Shown here: in pieces, positions 1 through 6,241 of the stretch | How positions within the stretch are numbered: position 1 is the stretch's first letter | Layout: each line of letters begins with the position of its first letter | Assembly: GCA_025935155.1 (NCBI GenBank) | Contig: JAICVV010000067.1 | Coordinates: 1 to 8,519 of the forward strand | DNA: 8,519 nucleotides | Reading direction: 5' to 3' | Source of the DNA: Alphaproteobacteria bacterium | GTDB taxonomy: Bacteria > Pseudomonadota > Alphaproteobacteria > Micropepsales > Micropepsaceae | Notes under the pieces: model-generated | The model's input: the letters and a program-made list of their open reading frames with translations, nothing else | The model's database searches: none | What the model was told of the DNA's origin: nothing | Made by a program: the position numbers and the translations under genes

Positions 1-226
1 GGGGACAGGGTACGATTTCCTTAAGCCCGATTAGCGTGGCTCGCAGAATATGCGTCTAGTCTAGCGCCGTTCCCCACGGCAGGGCGAAATGGCATGAGAA
101 ATCAACGGCGAAAATAAATCCGTTCCCCACTCGTGAATCGGCCTTACACTTGCACGCATGGAAAGCGCTGCCGTTGCCGATCGCAACATGAACCACCGCT
201 CGCCGCGCGCGAGGCGGCACGAACAT

Positions 227-310
227 GTGCGCGCGAAATTCGCGGAATTCTTGAGTTCAAATGGCTCTCGCATCCGCAAACCGCAACATCTGGTACAGTG
301 GGGAATCGCT
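227..310. repeat. Imperfect direct repeat, copy 1
   Basis: First copy of a direct repeat with a 130-bp period. The words AATTCTTGAGTTC (246-258), GCAAACCGCAACATCT (276-291) and TGGGGAATCGC (299-309) recur in the same order and spacing in copy 2, with one mismatch each in the first and last and none in the middle one. The core is roughly 80% identical by eye. Weaker similarity extends upstream to about 214. The copies are non-coding, which suggests a dispersed intergenic element. Confidence 0.8.
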
Positions 311-355
311 GGCTGCCTCAGGCCCGCAATAGCGGCTGTCGAACGCAACACGCGC

Positions 356-440
356 GTGCGCGCGCAGAACGCGCAAATTCTTGACTTCGACTGCTCGCGT
401 ATCCGGCAAACCGCAACATCTTGTGTTCTGGGGAATTGCG
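356..440. repeat. Imperfect direct repeat, copy 2
   Basis: Second copy of the repeat. AATTCTTGACTTC is at 376-388, GCAAACCGCAACATCT at 406-421 and TGGGGAATTGC at 429-439, each exactly 130 bp after its counterpart. Small compensating indels lie in the middle. The upstream flank (332-356) includes the Z-DNA-prone CG alternation. The copy ends about 65 bp before the hydrolase start, so it would probably lie in that gene's promoter or 5' leader. Confidence 0.8.
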
Positions 441-504
441 AGAGTGCCCCCCCTCTCTTTTCTCGAGGTTCGAATGGGAACTTTGAGTCCTGCCGGCGCG
501 GGGT

Positions 505-1359
505 GTGGCCGCCGTGAGGTCTGCGCCCGCGCCGATTTTCTACACAGAGCTGCTGGCACGGCCTCGCCCGGTGCCGACGCGAACGGCCGCCTATGGAAAC
601 GCGGCGCAACAGAAGGGCGCATTGTTTCTCCCCGAAGGTATTGGGCCGCATCCGCTCCTTGTGCTCATCCACGGGGGCTGCTGGCTCGCCAAATTGCCGG
701 GACCGGAGCTGACAGACTACGCCGCGGTCGATCTGCAGCGCCGCGGCTACGCGGTGTGGAATATCGGCTATCGGCGCGTGGGACATGAGGGTGGTGGCTA
801 CCCAGGTACATTCCTTGACGTCGCGGCCGCGCTCGATCTCCTACCCGCACTGGCGCCGGAACATACGCTCGATCTTTCGCGCGTGGTGCTGGTGGGGCAT
901 TCCGCCGGCGCGCAGCTGGCGCTATGGGCTGCCGCGCGCCTGCATTTGCCGGAAGCGAGTTCACTACGTCGCGGCGATCCACTGCGCGTGCGCGGCGTGA
1001 TCAGCCTGGCGGGCATTCTCGATCTTGAAGACTACCGCGCTAATGGACCGCTCGCCTGTGGCGGACCGAAAACGATCGACAGACTGGTCTCCGCGCAGGC
1101 ACGCGAAGGCAGCGATGTGTACGCCGATACCTCGCCCGCGCGGCTGTTGCCTATCGGCGTTCCCTATGCGCTTGTGTCCGGCGAGCTGGATGAGATTGTG
1201 CCGAAGGAATTCGATGCGCGTTTTGCAGCAAGCGCGCGCGCAGTGAACGAGAGCCCGCACGAGATCGTGTGTTCAGACGCGGGGCATTTCGAACTCATCG
1301 ATCCGCAATCCGCCGCGTGGCAACGGATCGTCGAAGAAATTGCGAGAGCGGTGCGGTGA
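505..1359 (+). CDS. Alpha/beta hydrolase (kynurenine formamidase/esterase-like)
   Basis: A 284-aa serine hydrolase of the alpha/beta-hydrolase fold, closest in style to the BD-FAE/kynurenine-formamidase and carboxylesterase group. The oxyanion-hole motif HGGCW is at residues 56-60. The nucleophile elbow GHSAG is at 131-135 with Ser133. The likely acid is Asp229 in the SGELDEIVP segment, and the likely base is His261 in DAGHFELID, so the triad is complete. There is no signal peptide, so it is probably cytoplasmic. Length fits the family. The start is GTG at 505; the frame is open only from 487, has no ATG nearby and has a poor Shine-Dalgarno, so GTG at 514 is also possible. No tryptophan-catabolism partner (kynureninase, tryptophan dioxygenase) is in the window, so the substrate is undetermined and formamidase activity is only one option. 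Confidence 0.9.
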   Translation: MAAVRSAPAPIFYTELLARPRPVPTRTAAYGNAAQQKGALFLPEGIGPHPLLVLIHGGCWLAKLPGPELTDYAAVDLQRRGYAVWNIGYRRVGHEGGGYPGTFLDVAAALDLLPALAPEHTLDLSRVVLVGHSAGAQLALWAAARLHLPEASSLRRGDPLRVRGVISLAGILDLEDYRANGPLACGGPKTIDRLVSAQAREGSDVYADTSPARLLPIGVPYALVSGELDEIVPKEFDARFAASARAVNESPHEIVCSDAGHFELIDPQSAAWQRIVEEIARAVR

Positions 1360-1379
1360 CTCGCCGGTGTTTGGAATAT

Positions 1380-1550
1380 CTACCAGTATCCGATGTGCGT
1401 GGGCGTGTTCGAAGCAGTCAGCTGGCGAGAAACATGCTGACCGAGCGCAGCCATCGGATTGACTCCCGCGTGACCGTACGTAGCCATGACGGCCAATGTT
1501 GCCACAACCGCCAGCGCCCAAATCACTCTGTCCGGTATTTCGGGGACCAT
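1380..1550 (-). CDS. Small single-helix membrane protein (56 aa), hypothetical
   Basis: A 56-codon ORF starting with ATG at 1550 and ending with TAG at 1380-1382. A GGGAG Shine-Dalgarno lies six bases upstream of the ATG (1557-1561), which is the main reason to believe it. The product has an acidic/basic N-terminus (MVPEIPDR), one hydrophobic stretch at residues 9-24 (VIWALAVVATLAVMAT) and a polar tail ending THIGYW. This is consistent with a one-pass inner-membrane protein or an uncleaved signal anchor. The same frame is open further upstream without a comparable start signal. It is divergent from the 110-aa secreted protein at 1720. I do not recognise a family. It could be a chance ORF. Confidence 0.5.
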   Translation of the reverse strand: MVPEIPDRVIWALAVVATLAVMATYGHAGVNPMAALGQHVSRQLTASNTPTHIGYW

Positions 1551-1719
1551 TGTTTTCTCCCAGGATGCCTGACGAGGCGGAGGGTAGGGCCAAGCCACGA
1601 ACAATTCCTTAAGCGAAAGCCGAAGAATGCGCTGAATTGCGATCGCCCTTGTTGCAGTTTCGCTGTTGACCCGAATCTGAAGGCAAGCGTAGCGTTTTGC
1701 GAAGAGGAAGGAGGGGACT
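1551..1719. promoter_or_regulatory. Divergent intergenic region with a possible promoter
   Basis: A 169-bp region between the 56-aa minus-strand ORF and the plus-strand secreted protein. On +, TTGACC at 1666-1671 is followed 18 bases later by TAGCGT at 1690-1695, a weak sigma70-like pair. It would place the transcript start just upstream of the AAGGAGG sequence at 1708-1714. The -10 is poor, so this is tentative. Confidence 0.3.
1557..1561 (-). promoter_or_regulatory. Ribosome binding site of the 56-aa ORF
   Basis: GGGAG on the minus strand, six bases before the ATG at 1550. It selects this start over the longer in-frame extension that reaches 1901. Confidence 0.5.
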
Positions 1720-2052
1720 TTGGCGATGGGTTGGCGAACGTTTTGTGCGTTTGCAGCGGTGCTTGCATCCCAACCTGGCACAGCGCAAGCGCAGTTCATC
1801 CAGAACGGCCAACAGCAGGCCTCGCAATGCGTGTTGCAATACACCGCGGGCACGCGCTCGAAAATTGCCGTCCAACTGATCCGCGATGCCTGCAACGACA
1901 TCTATCGTCCGCTTGGACTTTCAACGGCGTCGCCCAAAGATTACGACAATTGCCTGCTCGAGTATCTGACCGATGCGCAAAGCGATGCGGCCGCCGTCCA
2001 GATTCAGGCCGCCTGCGCCAGCATCTATCCCCGCTTCGGCTTACTCCGTTAA
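1720..2052 (+). CDS. Small secreted protein with two CX20C repeats
   Basis: A 110-aa protein (TTG start at 1720; 108 aa from ATG at 1726). It has an N-terminal signal peptide with a hydrophobic core around residues 8-18 and a likely cleavage after TAQA (residue 24), so it is probably periplasmic. The mature part is an internal duplication. Unit 1 runs from Cys37 to Cys58, unit 2 from Cys78 to Cys99, each with exactly 20 residues between cysteines, and the units are 41 residues apart. The pattern is C-[VL]-L-[QE]-Y, a run ending in a helix, then C-x2-IY-x-[PR]. One disulfide per unit is likely. The AGGAG at 1709-1713 lies six bases before TTG and twelve before ATG, so TTG is slightly favoured. 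I recall similar motifs in alphaproteobacterial secreted proteins of unknown function. It converges on the repeat protein ending at 2070. Confidence 0.8.
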   Translation: MAMGWRTFCAFAAVLASQPGTAQAQFIQNGQQQASQCVLQYTAGTRSKIAVQLIRDACNDIYRPLGLSTASPKDYDNCLLEYLTDAQSDAAAVQIQAACASIYPRFGLLR

Positions 2053-2069
2053 GCCGAAACTCCTGCAGG

Positions 2070-3089
2070 CTACTTGCTGCGCAGGAAGCCGTGATAATCG
2101 CCTTCGGCATCTGTGTACCAGCCCGTGACAAGGCCGTGATCGTTGATGTTGTTGGGGAACGTTCCGATGCCGCCGGGCACATCGAAGGTCTTGATCTTGC
2201 CGGTCGCAGAGGTCGAAAAACCATGGGCGGTGAAATTGGCATCTTCATAATAGCCCGTGAGCTGCCCCTTGCCGTTGATGCTGTTCACGACAGTAGCAGT
2301 GGCACCAGGAACATCGAACGCCGTCATGGTGCCGTCCGGTGCGCGCATGAAGCCGTGAAACGTATAATTCGCATCGCTGGAATAGCCGGCAATGGTGCCG
2401 CTGCTGTTGATGCTCATGGGAAATGTGCCGGTGGGTGCGTTGGGCGCATCGAACGCGGTGAGCGCGCCACCGGCAACGCCGAGGAACCCGTGGGCAAATC
2501 CGCTGCTGTCACCATAATGTCCGGTGATCAAACCGTCCGCGTTAATGCTCATCGGATTGGTGCCGTAGGTGTCGCCGCTCACATCGAAGGTGACGATCTT
2601 GCCATTCGGCTTGCGCATGAATCCGTGCGGGATGGAGTAGAAGTCATAATAGGAGCCGGCGATCGCGCCCTTGCCGGTGATGGCGATGGGGTAGGTTCCG
2701 TTGTCGTCGCCCGGGGCGTGAAAGATAGTCAGCGTTCCATCCGGCGTGCGAACAAATCCGGGGTGGTTGCCCTCATCCACTGTGTAGTAGCCGGTGGCGA
2801 CGCCGTTACGGTTCAGGCCGTAGGCCGCCGTGACGCGCGAATCTGGATGATCGAATGTGGCGATGCTCCCATCGGGTGCACGGATGAAGGCTTTGGTGAC
2901 CTGCTCTGCGCTGTCGAACCAGAACCCTGCAATGCTGCCACCATCTGCTGCCGTCCATGGATAGGTGTCGAGCGCGCCCGGCGGGTCGAACGTTACAATT
3001 TGGGGTGCGGCCAAAGCGGAGCTGCACATCGCCACTCCGCCGCTGAACGCCCACATGATCGCCACGCGCTTCACTGCCTTGCCGTTCAT
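2070..3089 (-). CDS. Secreted protein of seven ~45-residue repeats (HAF-like extracellular repeat)
   Basis: A 339-aa exported protein. A basic N-terminus (MNGKAVKR) leads to a hydrophobic stretch and a probable signal-peptidase site after SALA (residue 27) or ALAA (residue 28). The rest is seven tandem repeats beginning at about residues 33, 78, 122, 167, 212, 257 and 301. Each follows TFD-x-PG, GT-x-P, IN-x2-G, I-x-GYY-x-D, HGF, often followed by RxPDGT. The pattern resembles the HAF family of probable extracellular repeats, with HGF in place of HAF. Seven beta-rich units that fill the mature chain suggest a seven-bladed propeller; this is inference. No C-terminal sorting motif is visible. 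An upstream in-frame GTG (3104) lies inside the Shine-Dalgarno region and is rejected. Binding partner and function are unknown. Confidence 0.85.
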   Translation of the reverse strand: MNGKAVKRVAIMWAFSGGVAMCSSALAAPQIVTFDPPGALDTYPWTAADGGSIAGFWFDSAEQVTKAFIRAPDGSIATFDHPDSRVTAAYGLNRNGVATGYYTVDEGNHPGFVRTPDGTLTIFHAPGDDNGTYPIAITGKGAIAGSYYDFYSIPHGFMRKPNGKIVTFDVSGDTYGTNPMSINADGLITGHYGDSSGFAHGFLGVAGGALTAFDAPNAPTGTFPMSINSSGTIAGYSSDANYTFHGFMRAPDGTMTAFDVPGATATVVNSINGKGQLTGYYEDANFTAHGFSTSATGKIKTFDVPGGIGTFPNNINDHGLVTGWYTDAEGDYHGFLRSK

Positions 3090-3095
3090 TCTATT

Positions 3096-3100
3096 CCTCC
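3096..3100 (-). promoter_or_regulatory. Ribosome binding site deciding the start of the repeat protein
   Basis: GGAGG on the minus strand lies six bases before ATG at 3089. The longer possible start, GTG at 3104, overlaps this region and would have no ribosome binding site of its own. Confidence 0.8.
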
Positions 3101-3157
3101 CCACGTTGGCAGATCATACTTCCAATCGGACGTGCCGCCTAGGAGCCCGCCTGGCCC

Positions 3158-3865
3158 ATGGACAGCCTAAGAGTGAACGAAATCGCCGGGAAGGCGCGGG
3201 TCTTTCTTCGGGACCACGGCCTGACCACAGCCCTGGAGCTGCTGGTCAATTTCGTGCTGCCCTACGTCATCTATATGCTGGCGCAGAAGCAGCTCGGCGA
3301 TGTGAAAGCGCTGATAGCCTCGTCCGCGCCCCCCATCCTGTGGAGCATCGTCGAGTTCGCACGCCATCGCCGCGTCGACGCGCTCTCGATCCTCGTGCTG
3401 TTCGGGATCGCGCTTTCGCTTTTGGCCTTCGCCGGCGGCGGTTCCGTCCGCGTTCTGCAGCTTCGGGAAAAACTTGTGACCGCGATCATCGGCTGCGTGT
3501 TTCTGGGGTCCGCCATCGTCGGCCGTCCGCTGATCTACGAGCTCGCGCGCGCCAGCATGATCCGCAAATCATCCAGCGAGCTGCACGAATTCGAAGCGTT
3601 GCGCAGTAACAAATACTTCCGGCGCACAATGACAATTATGACTTTGGCCTGGGGCTTTGGCCTGCTTGCGGATGTCGCCGTATCGGCCGCGCTGATCTAC
3701 GCCATGCCCATTCGCGATTATCTGATTGCAGGCCCGGTGATCGGTTACAGCACAATGGGCGCGCTATCGCTCTGGACGTTTCTCTATGCGCGGCGCCAGC
3801 GCCGCAAGGGCGAGGCGCGCCGCGCCGCCCAGGCACTCACGGCTGCTGCAAAGGGAGACGCGTAA
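3158..3865 (+). CDS. VC0807-type integral membrane protein
   Basis: A 235-aa polytopic membrane protein. Hydrophobic segments lie at about residues 24-42, 51-66, 75-93, 105-122, 158-181 and 187-210, giving five or six helices. The early part carries LVNFVLPYVIYMLA, then an APPILWSIVEFARHRRVDALS-like stretch (58-77), then GRPLIYELAR (122-131). These match what I remember of the VC0807 family, whose function is not established. The C-terminal tail after residue 210 is strongly basic (ARRQRRKGEARR), as expected for a cytoplasmic end. The ATG at 3158 has AGGAG twelve bases upstream (3141-3145), longer than ideal. It is divergent from the repeat-protein gene; the 68-bp gap between them must hold both promoters. 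Confidence 0.75.
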   Translation: MDSLRVNEIAGKARVFLRDHGLTTALELLVNFVLPYVIYMLAQKQLGDVKALIASSAPPILWSIVEFARHRRVDALSILVLFGIALSLLAFAGGGSVRVLQLREKLVTAIIGCVFLGSAIVGRPLIYELARASMIRKSSSELHEFEALRSNKYFRRTMTIMTLAWGFGLLADVAVSAALIYAMPIRDYLIAGPVIGYSTMGALSLWTFLYARRQRRKGEARRAAQALTAAAKGDA

Positions 3866-4063
3866 CTGTCCTGCGGGAATGCAAGGAAGAGAGCAGAAGA
3901 ATTTTAGAAATTTGTTCTGAAATAATCGAACTCAGCACGCAAAAGTAAATAATTCGAACTTTAGCATTGACCAAGAGTTGTAACCAAGCACCCCGAAACA
4001 AATTCCAGGAGTGCGATGCCGGTGTTATCGGAAAGGGTGTCCCCGTGGAGGAGGACAACCGCG
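3866..4063. promoter_or_regulatory. AT-richer leader upstream of the TadE-like gene
   Basis: This stretch is clearly richer in A and T than its surroundings, especially at 3898-3965, so it probably contains the promoter of the TadE/TadG unit. The word TCGAACT occurs at 3926-3932 and again at 3954-3960. TTGACC at 3967-3972 resembles a -35 box, but no good -10 follows at 16-18 bases. I cannot fix the promoter. Confidence 0.35.
4047..4055 (+). promoter_or_regulatory. Ribosome binding site deciding the TadE start
   Basis: GGAGGAGGA lies eight or nine bases before ATG at 4064. An in-frame ATG at 4016 has AGGAG only four bases upstream and would add 16 residues unlike a prepilin leader. Confidence 0.7.
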
Positions 4064-4474
4064 ATGACATTCTTCCGCGTCCGGCAAGATGGCAATGTGG
4101 CAGTGGAATTCGCCCTGGTGGCGCCTGTCTTTCTCGCCATGCTTTTGGGGATCATGTCTTATGGCGGCTATTTCTGGATGGCGCACAGCGTTCAGGAGAT
4201 TGCCGACGATTCAGCGCGGGCGGCCCTTGCCGGTCTGACTGCGGACGAACGGCAGACGCTGGTGCGGACAACGCTCGCCACCGAAATTGCAAAATACGCC
4301 ACGCTCAATCCCGCCGCGGCGACGGCCACCTACACGGGCGATGCACAGGGCTACACGGTCGCCATTTCGTATGACGCTTCGAAAACCAATGGCGTGTTCT
4401 GGGCCGGCAGCCTGGTGCCAATGCCCTCTTCAACCATTGTGCGCTCCGCCACTATCAAGCTGGGAGGCTTCTGA
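4064..4474 (+). CDS. TadE-like pseudopilin
   Basis: A 136-aa TadE-family protein, a minor pseudopilin-like component of Flp/Tad type IVc pilus or secretion systems. From ATG at 4064 the short basic leader MTFFRVRQDG ends in Gly10, followed by NVAVEF with Glu15 as the +5 glutamate, then a hydrophobic helix (about residues 16-35). This is the canonical prepilin cleavage and membrane-anchor pattern: a dedicated prepilin peptidase would cut after Gly10. The C-terminal ~100 residues are soluble and extracytoplasmic. The gene overlaps the TadG-like gene by one base (TGATG), so the two are translationally coupled. No prepilin peptidase, ATPase, platform or secretin gene is in the window. Confidence 0.87.
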   Translation: MTFFRVRQDGNVAVEFALVAPVFLAMLLGIMSYGGYFWMAHSVQEIADDSARAALAGLTADERQTLVRTTLATEIAKYATLNPAAATATYTGDAQGYTVAISYDASKTNGVFWAGSLVPMPSSTIVRSATIKLGGF

Positions 4475-6147
4475 TGTGCGTTCTTTTGCATCGAATTGCG
4501 CGTTTCCGGCGCGACCGGAAAGGCTCGATCGCGGTGATAACCGCGGCGTCGATTTTTGTAATCGTCGGATTCACAGCGGCTGCCGTGGATTTCGGCAGCA
4601 TCTATCTCAAGAGCCGGCAGTTGCAAGGCATGGCCGATTTGGCTGCCGTTTCAGCAGCGACGAATCTCGATCAGGCCCAGGCGGCCGCGCAGGCGACGGC
4701 AAACGCGAACAACTGGTCGTCGCCGGTTGCCGTTAACGCCGCAACTGGCACGTACACGCCGGATCCAAACATCGCCCTGGCGAATCGCTTCGTTGCGGGT
4801 GGCGCCTCGCCAACCGCCGCGCGCGTCACTCTGTCGAGCACGGCAGATCTGTACTTCGCATCCTTCCTGCTCGGCCGCCCGAACGTGCCGATCTCACGGA
4901 CGGCAACGGCGTCCCGCGCGCAGCTCGCGAGCTTTTCCCTGGGCACGCGGCTTGCCGCTCTTCAGGGCGGGATGGCCAATGCTGTGCTGAGCGCGCTGAC
5001 CGGCAGTTCGGTCAATCTGTCGGTGATGGATTACAACGCACTGGCAAATGCGCAGATCGATCTCTTCCAGTATGTCAGCGCGCTTAAGACGCGCGCCAAT
5101 ATCAGCGCCGCCTCGTTCAACGACACGTTGGAGTCTAACGTGAAAACGAGCGATGCCCTCGGCGCCGTTCTCGATGTGCTGACAGCGCAGGGGAACCAGA
5201 ACGCACGCACAGCCATGACAACTTTGGTTAATGCCGCGAACACCACCAAAATCGCCGCCGGACAATTGGTCAATCTCGGGCCGTACGGCAACCAGGATTA
5301 TGTGAACCTCTCGGGCGGCTCGGGTGCGATGGTCAGCGCACTCGACCTCGCATCTGCGGTATTGCAGCTGTCGCAGGGTGGACGGCAGGTGCAGTTCAAT
5401 CTCAATCTGGGCGTGCCGGGCATAACAAGCGCCACCGCGTGGCTCGCTATCGGTCAGCGGCCAGCCAACTCGCCGTGGATCGCCATTGCCGACGACAACA
5501 GCATCGTCGTGCGTACCGCGCAGGCGCGCCTTTACGTAGACTTCAAAGTGGCTCCTTCCTCTCCGATTGCCGGGGTGGCCAGTCTCGATGTGCCAGTCAT
5601 CGTCGAACTGGCATCCGCGCAGGCAAAGCTTTCGTCGATTTCATGCAGCGGAGATGCGGGTAATTCCGTCGCCGTTTCGGTCGCGCCCAGCGTCGGCACA
5701 GTGGCGCTTGGGCAGGTTAACGTCGCGAACCTCGATGATTTCGAGGACAATCTGGCGATCTCGCAGGCGAACCTGATCTCGATCCTGCTGCTGCAGGTAA
5801 CCGGCTCCTCCACTGTGGACATCGGCGGCAACGACTGGCAGGACGTATCGTTCACGGCCAGCGATATTGCTTCCGGCACCGAGAAGACGGTGCAAACGCA
5901 GGACATTGCCGCGACAACGTTCTCAAGCCTACTGGGCAATCTTTCCGTGAACGTGAAGATTCTCGGCCTCGGCCTCGGTCTCGATCAGGCGGGCGTGAAG
6001 TCGATCGTTCAGACGACCTTGAACGGCGTAGCCACGCCCCTGGACAGTTCCATTAACGGATTGACCAGCCTGTTGGGTGTTGGTTTGGGCGAGGCCGATG
6101 TGCGCGTGAACGGCGTCCGCTGCAATATGGCGGCACTTGTTCAATAA
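4474..6147 (+). CDS. TadG-like Tad-domain protein
   Basis: A 557-aa protein with the N-terminal Tad/TadG domain: a basic start (RIARFRRDRKG), then a single hydrophobic helix at about residues 18-40, then VDFGSIYLKSRQLQGMADLAAVSAA (38-62), typical of TadG-like Flp pilus-assembly proteins. The remainder is extracytoplasmic, rich in Ala, Ser, Thr, Asn and Val, with beta-rich segments and few charges. I see no DxSxS metal-site motif, so there is no evident von Willebrand A domain, which some TadG proteins have. Outside the N-terminal Cys2, the only cysteines are Cys391 and Cys550, a likely disulfide tying the middle to the C-terminus. GGGAGG lies six bases before the ATG, inside the end of the TadE-like gene. 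The pair is probably one transcript. It may act with a tad locus elsewhere in the genome. Confidence 0.87.
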   Translation: MCVLLHRIARFRRDRKGSIAVITAASIFVIVGFTAAAVDFGSIYLKSRQLQGMADLAAVSAATNLDQAQAAAQATANANNWSSPVAVNAATGTYTPDPNIALANRFVAGGASPTAARVTLSSTADLYFASFLLGRPNVPISRTATASRAQLASFSLGTRLAALQGGMANAVLSALTGSSVNLSVMDYNALANAQIDLFQYVSALKTRANISAASFNDTLESNVKTSDALGAVLDVLTAQGNQNARTAMTTLVNAANTTKIAAGQLVNLGPYGNQDYVNLSGGSGAMVSALDLASAVLQLSQGGRQVQFNLNLGVPGITSATAWLAIGQRPANSPWIAIADDNSIVVRTAQARLYVDFKVAPSSPIAGVASLDVPVIVELASAQAKLSSISCSGDAGNSVAVSVAPSVGTVALGQVNVANLDDFEDNLAISQANLISILLLQVTGSSTVDIGGNDWQDVSFTASDIASGTEKTVQTQDIAATTFSSLLGNLSVNVKILGLGLGLDQAGVKSIVQTTLNGVATPLDSSINGLTSLLGVGLGEADVRVNGVRCNMAALVQ

Positions 6148-6227
6148 GGCTGAGCCCTGCAGCGGCGCGCATCTGCGCAAGATGGAGCATTCTTAATCTC
6201 CCCGCACGGCTTGCGTTGAGAAGCGCG

Positions 6228-6235
6228 TATACAAT
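6228..6235 (+). promoter_or_regulatory. Possible -10 element of a leaderless transcript
   Basis: TATACAAT contains good -10 hexamers (TATACA, TACAAT). It ends six bases before the ATG at 6242, so a transcript would begin at or next to the start codon. It sits in the loop of an inverted repeat, GCGCG (6223-6227) and CGCGC (6237-6241). No well-spaced -35 is evident; TTGCGT at 6211-6216 is too close. Confidence 0.35.
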
Positions 6236-6241
6236 GCGCGC

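Larger units (their letters stand above)
1..504. other. Left intergenic region without a convincing gene
   Basis: I see no convincing protein gene here. Open frames exist on both strands but they are low-complexity, rich in Arg, Cys and Ala, and lack a good ribosome binding site. The region holds a two-copy direct repeat (separate entries), an 18-bp alternating pyrimidine-purine tract at 349-366, a pyrimidine run at 447-464, and an 11-bp word, CCGTTCCCCAC, at 67-77 and again at 120-130. The promoter of the hydrolase starting at 505 should lie here, but I could not identify one with confidence. The first ~20 bases resemble, from memory only, sequences found at the edges of REP/transposase-associated elements. 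Confidence 0.6.

Noticed and set aside
61..786. 241-codon minus-strand open frame over the left repeat region
   Set aside because: It is antisense to the hydrolase and reads through both repeat copies; Arg- and Cys-rich with no recognisable domain or start signal.
2061..2086. TCCTGC/GCAGGA inverted repeat between the convergent ends at 2052 and 2070
   Set aside because: It has a six-base stem with a 14-base loop, overlaps the last codons of the repeat protein and has no T-run, so it is too weak to call a terminator.
3090..3104. Five-residue extension of the repeat protein from GTG at 3104
   Set aside because: The GTG is within the Shine-Dalgarno region that serves ATG at 3089.
1269..3170. 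633-codon plus-strand open frame
   Set aside because: It runs antisense through the seven-repeat protein and across the secreted Cys protein and the hydrolase end. Its composition is Arg/Cys/His-rich, it has no ribosome binding site, and each real gene it overlaps has a signal peptide or clear motifs.
3967..3972. TTGACC as a -35 box for the TadE/TadG unit
   Set aside because: No acceptable -10 hexamer follows at 16-18 bases.
4016..4063. N-terminal extension of the TadE-like protein from ATG at 4016
   Set aside because: The 16 extra residues would lengthen the prepilin leader beyond the usual form, and GGAGGAGGA before ATG 4064 fits better.
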